A DNA stretch of 64,000 nt from Pseudodonghicola xiamenensis DSM 18339 (GTDB taxonomy: Bacteria > Pseudomonadota > Alphaproteobacteria > Rhodobacterales > Rhodobacteraceae), in NCBI RefSeq assembly GCF_000429365.1, contig NZ_AUBS01000002.1:124001-188000 (forward strand), read 5' to 3'. A model generated the notes under the pieces. That model was not told the origin of the DNA. It worked only from the letters and a program-made list of their open reading frames with translations, and did no database searches. Every line of letters starts with the position of its first letter. The first letter of the stretch is position 1. Positions 26,302-33,884 of the stretch are shown piece by piece. The position numbers and the translations under genes were made by a program.

Positions 26302-26649
26302 TCAGGGGCGCAGTTCTTTCCCGCCATGGGCAAGCAGAAGCTCAACGATGTCGTCGTTGCGATTTGCCTTGGCGCGCACAAGCGGGGAATAGCCTTCGAA
26401 ATCCAGTGCATTGACGTCGGCCCCATTATCCAGAAGGAACTGGGCGATCTCGATGTTGCCGACCATGCTTGCAAGATGCAAAGGCGTATAGCCGCCCGAC
26501 ACGGAGGTGATCAGAGCCGGATCATTCTTCATCACCTGAAGCGCCTGATCGTTCGTACCCGACCAGATCAGGTCATTCAGTGCTGCATCTCCGGCCAGAG
26601 CGGGCCCGCAAAGGCTCGCAGCGATCAGGACGGCGGAAAGAAGTCTCAT
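26302..26649 (-). CDS. Small secreted ankyrin-repeat protein
   Basis: A 115-aa protein. Residues 1-19 are a signal peptide (MRLLSAVLIAASLCGPALA) with AxA cleavage. The rest forms two or three ankyrin repeats, best seen in GGYTPLHLASMVGNIEIAQFLLDNGADVNA and a following DFEGYSPLVRAKANRNDDIVELLLAHG. It should be periplasmic and act by protein-protein contact; the partner is unknown. I chose the ATG at 26649; a TTG four codons upstream is less likely. An imperfect inverted repeat begins at the start codon and extends into the upstream region. Confidence 0.85.
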   Translation of the reverse strand: MRLLSAVLIAASLCGPALAGDAALNDLIWSGTNDQALQVMKNDPALITSVSGGYTPLHLASMVGNIEIAQFLLDNGADVNALDFEGYSPLVRAKANRNDDIVELLLAHGGKELRP

Positions 26650-26978
26650 CGTAAATTCCAATATCAGTGTCTCGTCCGCGCCCCATATCCTGCGAGGGCA
26701 CGAAGTAACATATTTAAAAGTATTGGAAATTTACGTGATCGCTCAATTTTGGCATGACCGGCGCATTTCCGCCAAGGGGAACGCGCCCGCGCAGTCGGCG
26801 GACGCATCTTCCTCTGTCGGAGTGACCTCAGGCGGCGGCTTTCAGCCGTCTCCCGTCCAGAGCCGCCCACGAGAGGACACCCGGCGTCAACAGTATCGCT
26901 CAGCGGGGGGATGCAACACGTCGCCTCGCCAACCGAGCGGATTTGTTCGAAGAGCCGAGCCTCAGAAGTCACCCAACC
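26650..26978. other. 329-bp intergenic region with an inverted repeat
   Basis: The region between the ankyrin gene and the HAD phosphatase 3' end, both on the - strand. It contains arms CGTAAATTCCAATA (26650-26663) and TATTGGAAATTTACG (26721-26735), which are complementary except for one inserted base, 57 bp apart. An AT-rich stretch (26705-26760) probably holds the ankyrin gene promoter. No gene is supported. Confidence 0.55.
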
Positions 26979-27425
26979 TCAGAAATCCCCGGGGGCGCAT
27001 TGCAGGCAGACAAGGCCGGCGTTGCGCCAGAACTCCACCACCGCGCTGCGGTCATCGACCACCAGCCAGGGGGTGAACCCATCCGCGCGCATCTTGTCCA
27101 GAAGATGCGATTTCACATCCGGATCGGACCAGGTGTCCGCCCCCTCCGGGCGCAGATAGATGCCATCATAGGCAAGACCGGCGCGCGCCAGCCAATCCTC
27201 GGTCCGATGCTGCCAGCCCGCCGGTCGGCCGGAGCACAGCACGATCCCCTCGCCCGACTGCCGCAGCCGGTTCAGCAGCCGCGCCACCGGTTCGATCACC
27301 GCCGTGTCGTGCATGGCGTCGTGAAACGCGTCCCAATGCTTGTCCTCGCCGTGGACCAGATGGCCCAGCCGGTCGGCATCAAATCGCGCCAGGGTGCCAT
27401 CAATATCGAAAACCACGCATTCCAT
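26979..27425 (-). CDS. HAD family phosphatase resembling the 3'-phosphatase domain of polynucleotide kinase
   Basis: A 148-aa compact HAD hydrolase. Motif I is VFDIDGTLA with nucleophile Asp7 and Asp9; motif II is VLCSGRPAGW; and the C-terminal VVDDRSAVVEFWRNAGLVCLQCAPGDF carries the acidic motif and strongly recalls the end of T4 Pnk, which removes 3'-phosphates from nucleic acids and nucleotides. It is the last gene of the six-gene transporter operon, 14 bp after the histidine phosphatase. AAGGAA precedes the ATG. In this context it may dephosphorylate an imported nucleotide or sugar phosphate; the exact substrate is inference. Confidence 0.85.
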   Translation of the reverse strand: MECVVFDIDGTLARFDADRLGHLVHGEDKHWDAFHDAMHDTAVIEPVARLLNRLRQSGEGIVLCSGRPAGWQHRTEDWLARAGLAYDGIYLRPEGADTWSDPDVKSHLLDKMRADGFTPWLVVDDRSAVVEFWRNAGLVCLQCAPGDF

Positions 27426-27439
27426 TATCGTTCCTTTCG

Positions 27440-28000
27440 TCAGTCTTTCGCGCCGGCAGCCTGCCAGACGCGATCCCCCCAGCCGCCTGTGGCTGGGGTA
27501 AAGAGGATGGGCGTCGCATTGGCCGCGCGCGCCCCGTGTTCACTGCCACCGGTCAGCCGGCGCACAGCGCGGATGGTGCCGGAATGAGCCACCAGAACCG
27601 GCAACCCTTCACGTGGATCACTCAGCGCGCCAACCAGGGCGGCATGTACCCGCGCCAACATGTCGGCCCAGGCCTCGCCCGCCTCGGGCGTGTCTTCGCG
27701 GCGGATCATCTCGGCCTGTGGCCGCCCCTCCAGCGCCCCCCAATCGCGTTCACGCAGCCCCTCGACGACCAGAGCCACCCGCCCCGGAAACCCCAGCGCG
27801 GCAGTTTCGCGCGCCCGGTCCTGCGGGCTGACGAAGACCAGCGGCTCCGCCGGCCAGACCAGCCGCGCCAGCGCCGCCGCCTCGGCCCGCCCCTTGTCGG
27901 TCAATTGCGCCTCGATCCGGCCGGCGATCAGACCGGCGCAGTTGGCGTCGGTCTCACCATGGCGGATAAGGATGAAGGCTCGATCAGGCAGCGGCGTCAT
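27440..28000 (-). CDS. Histidine phosphatase family protein
   Basis: A 186-aa branch-1 histidine phosphatase (phosphoglycerate mutase-like fold). The catalytic RHG is LIRHGETDAN with His14, and the second His is in VLVAHSGTIRAV (about 138-149); the acid Glu is in ERDWGALEGR. It removes phosphate from a small phospho-compound in the cytoplasm. Its start overlaps the MBL-fold gene by 4 nt (ATGA), placing it firmly in the ABC-transporter operon. Substrates in this family vary widely (phosphosugars, alpha-ribazole phosphate, others). Confidence 0.92.
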   Translation of the reverse strand: MTPLPDRAFILIRHGETDANCAGLIAGRIEAQLTDKGRAEAAALARLVWPAEPLVFVSPQDRARETAALGFPGRVALVVEGLRERDWGALEGRPQAEMIRREDTPEAGEAWADMLARVHAALVGALSDPREGLPVLVAHSGTIRAVRRLTGGSEHGARAANATPILFTPATGGWGDRVWQAAGAKD

Positions 28001-29067
28001 AGGGTGATCTTTTCGTGAAAGAAGACATCGGCGCCGGTGCGGTCGACCACCAGATACTCCTCGGGCAGAGTACAGAACAGCGGCGCATAGCGTTTCGCCC
28101 CCAGCCGCCGCACCAGCCCGAGCTGATCGCGCAACGGCGGGTGGACGTTCCAGCGGGTGAAATGGCCACCCGGATGGGCACAGATGGCACGGGCGTGTGC
28201 CGTCATATGGCCGGTGAAGACCACATGGAAATCCTGGCCCAGCCTCCCGGCGTCGCGGGCGGCCTTTACCAGCGTCCAGGCCATGCCGCCATCCGCGTTG
28301 GGGGTATCGCAGATCAGGAACCGCGCCGCCGGGTCGAAGGGCTTGTCCAACAGCGGCCGGATCGCGCCGGCGCTGTCGGCGATGCCCGCCGCAGGCCCCG
28401 CCGCCAGCGCCTGGGCGACGAAATCGCGGCAGGTGTCGTCCAGCCGCACGTCGCCCTGATCCATCAGGTGCAGCGCCAGCTCTCCTGCCCGGCCCGAGGG
28501 CGGCACCGGCAACAGCACGGTGCCCGGCAGCCAGCGCAGCAGCGCGTTCAGATCGGCCTTGCGCCGGTCCTGCGTCACATCGTCCAAGTGATAGGAGGCG
28601 TCGATCAGCGCGGTTTCCGCCGCCGGCGGCTCGTCAAAGCCGAACCAATGGGATTCCTCCGACCAGTCGCCGGAATAGAACAGCCCGCCGCCCAGATCGA
28701 AATGGAACCAGACCCCGCCCAGAGCATGGCCGTTGCGGCCCGTCGTCAGCCGTACGCCCTCGATCTCGATCTGTCCGCGCACCGGAATTTCGTGCACTTC
28801 CGCCCCCGGCGGCAACGACCGCGCGGTGATCGCAGTGGTATAGATCGGCAGGCCGGCGCCGATTGCATGGGCAGCACCACCGATATGATCGACGTGATCA
28901 TGGGTGATGAAGACGGCATCGGCCCCCTCCAGCCAGGCCGGATCGAAGGGAGAGCTCGCCTCGGGGCCATGGCCGCAATCCAGCAACCAGACGCGGCCCC
29001 GATGGGTCAGCCGCAGACAGGCCGGCCCCTTGTCGCCGACGCCCGAAAGAACCTCTATCTCAGCCAT
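27997..29067 (-). CDS. MBL-fold metallohydrolase
   Basis: A 356-aa metallo-beta-lactamase-fold hydrolase. The metal motif HDHVDH is at residues 56-61, with a later GRNGHALGG and YSGDWSEES giving further His/Asp ligands. The C-terminal half (FTGHMTAHARAI, then VRRLGAKRYAPLFC) faintly recalls beta-CASP or ribonuclease-like MBL proteins, but this is not firm. It differs in length from PhnP (about 250 aa). I chose the ATG at 29067, which overlaps the ATPase gene by 8 nt. Operon context suggests phosphodiesterase action on an imported organophosphate; this is inferred. Confidence 0.88.
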   Translation of the reverse strand: MAEIEVLSGVGDKGPACLRLTHRGRVWLLDCGHGPEASSPFDPAWLEGADAVFITHDHVDHIGGAAHAIGAGLPIYTTAITARSLPPGAEVHEIPVRGQIEIEGVRLTTGRNGHALGGVWFHFDLGGGLFYSGDWSEESHWFGFDEPPAAETALIDASYHLDDVTQDRRKADLNALLRWLPGTVLLPVPPSGRAGELALHLMDQGDVRLDDTCRDFVAQALAAGPAAGIADSAGAIRPLLDKPFDPAARFLICDTPNADGGMAWTLVKAARDAGRLGQDFHVVFTGHMTAHARAICAHPGGHFTRWNVHPPLRDQLGLVRRLGAKRYAPLFCTLPEEYLVVDRTGADVFFHEKITL

Positions 29068-30118
29068 GGGCCACCTCCGCGGCAAAGCCCCAGGGCCGCC
29101 CGATCGTCAGGCCGAGCGAGGCGCCCTGACGCACCCGCGCGGTGCTGAAGGCCACCAGATCGAGCCCGCCTTCGGCAATCAGCCGCAGCCGGAACCGCCC
29201 GCCCAGATAGGTGCATTGGCGCACCTCGGCACGCAGCGCGCCCTCATCACCCAGAGTGATATCCTCCGGTCGGATGCATAGCCGATCCGGCCCTGCCACC
29301 CGGGCGCGGGCGGACACCTCCTGCCCCAGCAGTCGCACCGTAACGTCGCCAGTGTCTGAAGGACCGCAAGGCTCCACCGGCACCACGGCCCCGTCACCGA
29401 CGAAGCCCGCGACAAAGGCGTCGGCGGGTTCACTATAGAGAACCTCGGGCGTGGCGAATTGCCGGATCCGGCCGCCATCCATCACCGCCACCCGGTCGGC
29501 CATCGCCATCGCCTCGGTCTGGTCATGCGTGACATAGACCATGGTGGCGCCGGTGCGTTGGTGAAAGGCGGCGAACGCTTCCTGCATCGTGGCGCGCAGC
29601 GACAGGTCGAGGTTGGCGAGCGGTTCGTCCAGCAGCACGGCAGAAGGATCGGCGACCAGGCTGCGCGCCAGGGCGACCCGCTGCCGCTGTCCACCCGACA
29701 GCGCCGCCGGCATCCGGTCGGCATAATCGGTGAGCCCGGTCATCTCCAGCGCGGCGGCGACGCGCGTGCGACGCTCTGCCCTGGAAAACCCGCGCACCTC
29801 CAACGGATAGGCGACGTTGCGCGCCACGCTCATATGCGGCCAAAGCGCATAGGACTGGAACACGATGCCCATGTTCCGCTCTTCCGGCGGCAGAAGCTTG
29901 CCGCTCCGGGCGGAGGCGACGAGTGTCCCGTCAACCGCGATCTCGCCTTCGGTCGGCGCCTCGAAACCCGCCAACAGGCGCAGCAGCGTGGTCTTGCCGC
30001 AACCCGAGGGACCGAGGAGCGCGACGAATTCGCCATCGTCAAACGTGGCGGACACCTCGGTCAGCGCCACATGGCTGTCAAAGCGCTTGCCGAGTGCGGT
30101 CAATGTCAGTTCTGCCAT
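29060..30118 (-). CDS. ABC transporter ATP-binding protein (FbpC/PotA type)
   Basis: A 352-aa ATPase. Walker A is GPSGCGKT (36-43), the Q-loop lies in VFQSYALWPHM, the signature is LSGGQRQRVALARSL, Walker B is VLLDEPLANLD and the switch His is in VTHDQTEAMAMADR. Residues about 245-352 form a TOBE-like C-terminal domain as in iron(III), spermidine and hexose-phosphate importers. It energises the fused permease just upstream, which it overlaps by 13 nt. The start ATG at 30118 gives the standard MAELTLTALGKRF N-terminus. Confidence 0.95.
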   Translation of the reverse strand: MAELTLTALGKRFDSHVALTEVSATFDDGEFVALLGPSGCGKTTLLRLLAGFEAPTEGEIAVDGTLVASARSGKLLPPEERNMGIVFQSYALWPHMSVARNVAYPLEVRGFSRAERRTRVAAALEMTGLTDYADRMPAALSGGQRQRVALARSLVADPSAVLLDEPLANLDLSLRATMQEAFAAFHQRTGATMVYVTHDQTEAMAMADRVAVMDGGRIRQFATPEVLYSEPADAFVAGFVGDGAVVPVEPCGPSDTGDVTVRLLGQEVSARARVAGPDRLCIRPEDITLGDEGALRAEVRQCTYLGGRFRLRLIAEGGLDLVAFSTARVRQGASLGLTIGRPWGFAAEVAHG

Positions 30119-31815
30119 GGCACAACTCCCTTGGGCAGGCGGCGGGAAGCGAGCTGGATCGCGCCCATCAGTACGATCACCACCCCCACCACCGCGACGG
30201 AGACAGCCGAGGCCATCACCGTCTCGCCACTGTCTTCGAGGTTGAAGATCACCACCCCCAGCGTCTCGGTCCCCGAGGACCAGAGAAGCGCGGAAACGGT
30301 CAATTCGTTGAAAGCGGTCAGAAAGACCAGGATCGCCCCGGCCGCCGCCGCCGGCGCGGTGAGCGGCAGGATGATCGTCCGCAGCCGCCGGCCCAGGCTG
30401 GCGCCGGCCGATTGCGCCGCCTCCTCCATCGCCGGATCGAGCTGCGCCAGCGCCGATTGCACCGGGCGCAGCATCACGGTGAAGAACCGCGCGATATAGG
30501 CGATGAAGATGATCCAGATGGTGCCGTAAAGCGTCAAATCGGTAAGCGGCAGATTGATGAACAGAAGAATGCAAGCGATCGCCAGCACCACGCCCGGCAG
30601 CGCATAGGGCAGATCGACCAGCAGGTCGAAAGTGCGGCTCAGCCGGTTGGGGCGGCGCAGCATCACCCAGGCCAGGGGCAGGCTGATCGCCATCAGCACC
30701 ACCGCCGCGCCAGTGGCCAGCAGGAAGGAATTGCCAAAGGCCCGCGCGGTCACCGGTTGGCGGAACAGCGCCTCGTACCAGCCGCCAAGGCTGATCGTCT
30801 GCCAATTCAGCGGCACCCCATAGGCTGGCACCAGAGAGGTGGCGGCCAGCGCCAGGAGCGGCAACACCAGAATGGCGAAGATCACCAGCCACAGCGCCAG
30901 TTCCACCGGCAGCCGCAGGTGCCTGAGGCTGACCTCGAGCGGGCGGTTGGCCAGACCGATCAGCCCATAGGCACGCCGCCGCAGGAACAGCCGGTTCAAA
31001 AGCACCCCGGCCAGTGCCACGACGCCGATCAGCAACGCCAGAACCGCCACTTCGGTCAGTACCGAAGTGCCCAACCCCGCCAGCCGCTGATAAATCAGCG
31101 TCGGCAGGGTGGAATACCCCGCCGGTATCCCCAGCATCGCCGGGATGCCGAAATTGCCAAGCGCGGTGACAAAGGCCATGGCGGTGCCGGCTGCAAGGCT
31201 CGGCACGCTCAGAGGCAACACCACCTGCCACCAGAGCCTGAGCCCACGGGCACCGGAAATCCGCGCCGCCTCGACCGCCTCGGGCGGGATGGCCCGCAAT
31301 CCGGCGCGCAGGGTCAGGAATACGATGGAGGTATGTTGAATGCCCAGCAGCACGGCGATCCCCAGCGGCGAATGCAGCGGCTGCGGCGAACCGAGCGGCG
31401 GCGCCAGACCGATGGTCTTCAGCAGCACGGACGACGGCCCCATCACCTGGGTCCAGGCCAGGGCGGTGATCTGCGGCGGGATCATCATCGGGATCATCAG
31501 GCAGAAAACCAGCGCCCCCTTGGCCCGGATATCGGTCAGCGCCACCAGAAAGGCGAAAGCACCGCCCAGAATCACCGAGATCACCGTCCCCACCCCGGCA
31601 GTGAAGATCGAATGCCACAGCGCCGACAGCGTGGTCGACTGCGCCAGAACCTCGGCCACAGGCGCCAGACTGAAACCCGCGGGGCCAGAGACGCCTTCGA
31701 CCAGCAGACGAACGACAGGCGCCAGCGTCAGCAGGATCGCCAGCCCCATCAAGGCGGAAAGCAGCCAGTCGCCCGACCGGCTGCCCCCCATGTTCGTTGC
31801 CATCTTCGGCGTCAT
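30106..31815 (-). CDS. ABC transporter permease, fused double-domain (FbpB type)
   Basis: A 569-aa inner-membrane protein with about twelve helices and two binding-protein-dependent permease units (residues about 70-280 and 340-560). Each carries an EAA-like loop: EAARISGARGLRLWWQVVLPLS in the first and EEAAQSAGASLGRRLRTIILPL in the second. This layout is shared by FbpB-type iron(III) and AfuB-type hexose-phosphate importers. Its ATG overlaps the stop of the binding-protein gene by 4 nt. It forms the membrane pore of the importer. Confidence 0.94.
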   Translation of the reverse strand: MTPKMATNMGGSRSGDWLLSALMGLAILLTLAPVVRLLVEGVSGPAGFSLAPVAEVLAQSTTLSALWHSIFTAGVGTVISVILGGAFAFLVALTDIRAKGALVFCLMIPMMIPPQITALAWTQVMGPSSVLLKTIGLAPPLGSPQPLHSPLGIAVLLGIQHTSIVFLTLRAGLRAIPPEAVEAARISGARGLRLWWQVVLPLSVPSLAAGTAMAFVTALGNFGIPAMLGIPAGYSTLPTLIYQRLAGLGTSVLTEVAVLALLIGVVALAGVLLNRLFLRRRAYGLIGLANRPLEVSLRHLRLPVELALWLVIFAILVLPLLALAATSLVPAYGVPLNWQTISLGGWYEALFRQPVTARAFGNSFLLATGAAVVLMAISLPLAWVMLRRPNRLSRTFDLLVDLPYALPGVVLAIACILLFINLPLTDLTLYGTIWIIFIAYIARFFTVMLRPVQSALAQLDPAMEEAAQSAGASLGRRLRTIILPLTAPAAAAGAILVFLTAFNELTVSALLWSSGTETLGVVIFNLEDSGETVMASAVSVAVVGVVIVLMGAIQLASRRLPKGVVPWQN

Positions 31816-32780
31816 TTCACACCGAAGATCTCAGCAAAGCGGGTCTTGTTCGCTTCGGCGTTTTTCAGCGCAGCAGCCGGATCGAAGGCCATCAGCTTGA
31901 TCTCTTCACGCGCTGGGAAACCTTCAGGCATGCCGGTATCGGGCCGTGCCGGGATATATCCCATATCGACAACCAGTTTCTGGCCCGTCTCGCTCAGCAC
32001 GAAGTCGACGAATTTCTCAGCCGCCGGCACGTTCTTCGCCGTCGACAGGATCGCCACCGGCTCGGTCACATAAGAGACTCCCTCGGCCGGAAAGACGAAT
32101 TTGACCGGCGAGCCCTTGGCCATGTTCCGGATCGCCAGGAAATCGACAACCATGCCATAGGGTTTTTCGCCCGAGGCAACTGCCTTGAAAGTGCCGCCAT
32201 TGCCACCCTCGGCCCGCGCATGTTCGGCTGCCAGCTTTTCATAGAAATCCCAACCCAGCGCCGGATTGCCGGTCAGCGTGGCCAGATGAATCAGCGCCGC
32301 GCCGGAATAGAGCGGCGACGGCATCGCGATCATGTTGTCCATCCCGTCGCCCGCCAGATCGGCCCAGGCCAGCGGCGCCTTGGCGGCCCCGGTGTTATAG
32401 ACGATGCCGGTGGTGATCACCTTGGTCGAATAATAATAGCCGTCCGCACTGTAGAGCGCCGGGTCATAGGCCACGGCCTCGGGCGACTTGTAGGCCAGCA
32501 GTTCGCCCTTCTGCGCCATGCCTTCCATGGTCACGGAATCGGCGATCAGCAGCACGTCGGGCTGCGGTGCGCCGGCCTCGATCTCGGCGGTCAGGCGGGC
32601 CATCAGCTTGGTGGTGCCGTCGCGCACCCAATCAACCTTGATGCCGGGGTTGGCCGCCTCGAAGGCATCGACGGTCTGCTGGGCATCCGCATTGGGCTGC
32701 GAGGTATAGAGGGTCAGGGTTTCAGCCTGGGCACCGAAGGGCACGGCCAGGGCGAGAAGGGCGGCAAAGCGCAGTTTCAT
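31812..32780 (-). CDS. ABC transporter periplasmic substrate-binding protein (iron(III)/organophosphate type)
   Basis: A 322-aa binding protein with a Sec signal peptide (MKLRFAALLALAVPFGAQA, cleavage after AQA). The mature start ETLTLYTSQPNADAQQ matches the FbpA/AfuA/aminoethylphosphonate-binding family of type II SBPs. The conserved paired tyrosines expected of true ferric-binding FbpA are not clearly in place, so iron is doubtful. It is the first gene of the operon, with AGGAG upstream, a Pho-box-like element at 32865 and a palindrome at 32806. I infer that it binds a phosphorylated organic compound. Confidence 0.9.
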   Translation of the reverse strand: MKLRFAALLALAVPFGAQAETLTLYTSQPNADAQQTVDAFEAANPGIKVDWVRDGTTKLMARLTAEIEAGAPQPDVLLIADSVTMEGMAQKGELLAYKSPEAVAYDPALYSADGYYYSTKVITTGIVYNTGAAKAPLAWADLAGDGMDNMIAMPSPLYSGAALIHLATLTGNPALGWDFYEKLAAEHARAEGGNGGTFKAVASGEKPYGMVVDFLAIRNMAKGSPVKFVFPAEGVSYVTEPVAILSTAKNVPAAEKFVDFVLSETGQKLVVDMGYIPARPDTGMPEGFPAREEIKLMAFDPAAALKNAEANKTRFAEIFGVK

Positions 32781-32805
32781 CAGGGGCTCCTATGGTCCAA
32801 TCTGC

Positions 32806-32819
32806 CTTTCGTTCGAAAG
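32806..32819. promoter_or_regulatory. Palindrome, putative DeoR operator (transporter side)
   Basis: CTTTCG-TT-CGAAAG, a perfect inverted repeat 26 bp before the binding-protein start codon and downstream of the putative -10. A related CTTTCGAAGG sits at 32958-32967 next to the deoR-type gene start. Shared half-sites in a divergent promoter suggest binding by the neighbouring DeoR protein. Confidence 0.5.
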
Positions 32820-32850
32820 CCAAGATGCGGCCTCCGGCGAATGGCCCCCG

Positions 32851-32882
32851 GCTATAGACGCCGCATGACAGCTTCGTGACAC
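32851..32882 (-). promoter_or_regulatory. Pho box and -10 element of the transporter operon
   Basis: On the - strand the units GTGTCAC and CTGTCAT are separated by 4 bp (GAAG), matching the PhoB-binding direct repeat (CTGTCAT, 11-bp period). The second unit is exact. Eight bp further is TATAGC (plus-strand 32851-32856), a plausible -10, in the arrangement expected where PhoB replaces the -35. The start codon is 85 bp from the box. Confidence 0.65.
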
Positions 32883-32957
32883 TCGGCAAAAAACAGCAAA
32901 AATAAATTCCTTTGCAGAAATGGAGCGTCAGGCTAGGCAAGGGATTGGCGAAAACCA

Positions 32958-32967
32958 CTTTCGAAGG
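32958..32967. promoter_or_regulatory. Second CTTTCG-containing element (regulator side)
   Basis: CTTTCGAAGG overlaps the ribosome-binding region of the DeoR-type gene and shares the CTTTCG half-site with the palindrome at 32806. It is possibly an autoregulatory site. Confidence 0.4.
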
Positions 32968-32975
32968 AAAATAGA

Positions 32976-33743
32976 ATGTCCGCCCCGGACCTGGCCCGCC
33001 GCCGCGACCGAATCGTCAATCTCCTGTCGATCCACGGCAGCCTGTCGGCCGCCGATCTAGCCGGGCGGCTGGCAGTTTCGGTGCAGACCATCCGCACCGA
33101 CCTGCGCGAACTGGACGAACAGGGCGTGGTGCGCCGCCGCCATGGCGAGGCGAGCCTGAACCGGGGCACAGAAAACATCGGCTATCAACCGCGCCTTGCC
33201 ATCGCGCGGGACGAAAAGGGGCGGATCGGCCAGGCAGTCGCCAGGCTGATCCCCGACGGCGCGCGCGTCGCGCTCGGCACCGGCACCACGGTCGAAGAGG
33301 TCGCCCGCGCCCTGATCGGGCGGGAAAACCTGCTGGTGGCGACCAACAACATCCACGCCGTACTGGCCCTGCGGGCGGCACCAGGCGTCACCGTGCATCT
33401 GGCCGGGGGCAAGGTCCGGCTGCGCGACCTCGATATCATCGGCGCCGAAAGTCAGGAATTCTTCGGCCAGTTCCGGCTGGATGTCGCCGTCTTCAGCTGC
33501 GGCGCCCTGTCGCCCGAGGGTGAGGTGATGGATTTCACCCCCGAGGAAATCCGCGCCCGCCGCGCCATCGCCGCCTGCGCCGCGCGCACCGTTCTGATCC
33601 TCGACAGCACCAAGATCGACCGCCCGGCGCCGCTGAGGCACGGGCACCTTCAGGACTATGACGTGGTGGTTCACGGCGGCACCCTGCCCGAAGACACCGC
33701 CGCCGCCTGCGCCGCTGCCGATTGCCGGCTTATTGCGGTCTGA
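32976..33743 (+). CDS. DeoR/GlpR family transcriptional regulator
   Basis: A 255-aa repressor. The N-terminal winged HTH (RRRDRIVNLLSIHGSLSAADLAGRLAVSVQTIRTDLRELDEQGVVRRRHG) is standard DeoR. The C-terminal DeoRC sensor has GTGTTVEEVARAL, the phosphosugar-binding loop, and VATNNIHAVLAL. DeoR-type sensors typically bind phosphorylated sugars, which fits the phosphatase-rich operon it faces. It is divergent from the transporter operon (195 bp between starts) and probably represses it. AAGGA precedes the ATG. Confidence 0.92.
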   Translation: MSAPDLARRRDRIVNLLSIHGSLSAADLAGRLAVSVQTIRTDLRELDEQGVVRRRHGEASLNRGTENIGYQPRLAIARDEKGRIGQAVARLIPDGARVALGTGTTVEEVARALIGRENLLVATNNIHAVLALRAAPGVTVHLAGGKVRLRDLDIIGAESQEFFGQFRLDVAVFSCGALSPEGEVMDFTPEEIRARRAIAACAARTVLILDSTKIDRPAPLRHGHLQDYDVVVHGGTLPEDTAAACAAADCRLIAV

Positions 33744-33797
33744 CACCCGGCCCGTGCCCGCCCGTCCGCGCCGGCCCGGCCCCAGCGCCTCCCTCAG

Positions 33798-33826
33798 GTT
33801 TCACCGATCTGTCACCAAGACGTCAT
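33798..33826 (+). promoter_or_regulatory. Pho-box-like triple repeat upstream of the 5'-nucleotidase
   Basis: Three 7-bp units with 4-bp spacers: GTTTCAC (33798), CTGTCAC (33809) and ACGTCAT (33820). The period is exactly 11 bp, as in PhoB sites. The middle unit is 6/7 to CTGTCAT and the others 4-5/7. It lies 58-87 bp before the start codon. Confidence 0.6.
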
Positions 33827-33884
33827 GCCAGCGTCGCGCCACCGCAGCAGAGCCACCCGGACACATTTCCTCCAGGAGGTTTCC

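Noticed and set aside
26664-26972. A 102-codon - strand frame between the ankyrin and HAD genes
   Set aside because: Low-complexity Arg/Ser-rich translation without a ribosome-binding site; the region is better explained as a promoter gap.
29060-31618. A continuous 852-codon - strand frame covering the ATPase and part of the permease region
   Set aside because: Only its last 352 codons are the ATPase. The rest is an out-of-frame reading of the permease gene, so there is no permease-ATPase fusion.
31812-32780. Annotation of the ABC importer as an iron(III) transporter
   Set aside because: The family resemblance is shared by organophosphate importers; the operon lacks iron genes, contains phosphatases and has Pho boxes but no evident Fur/Irr site.
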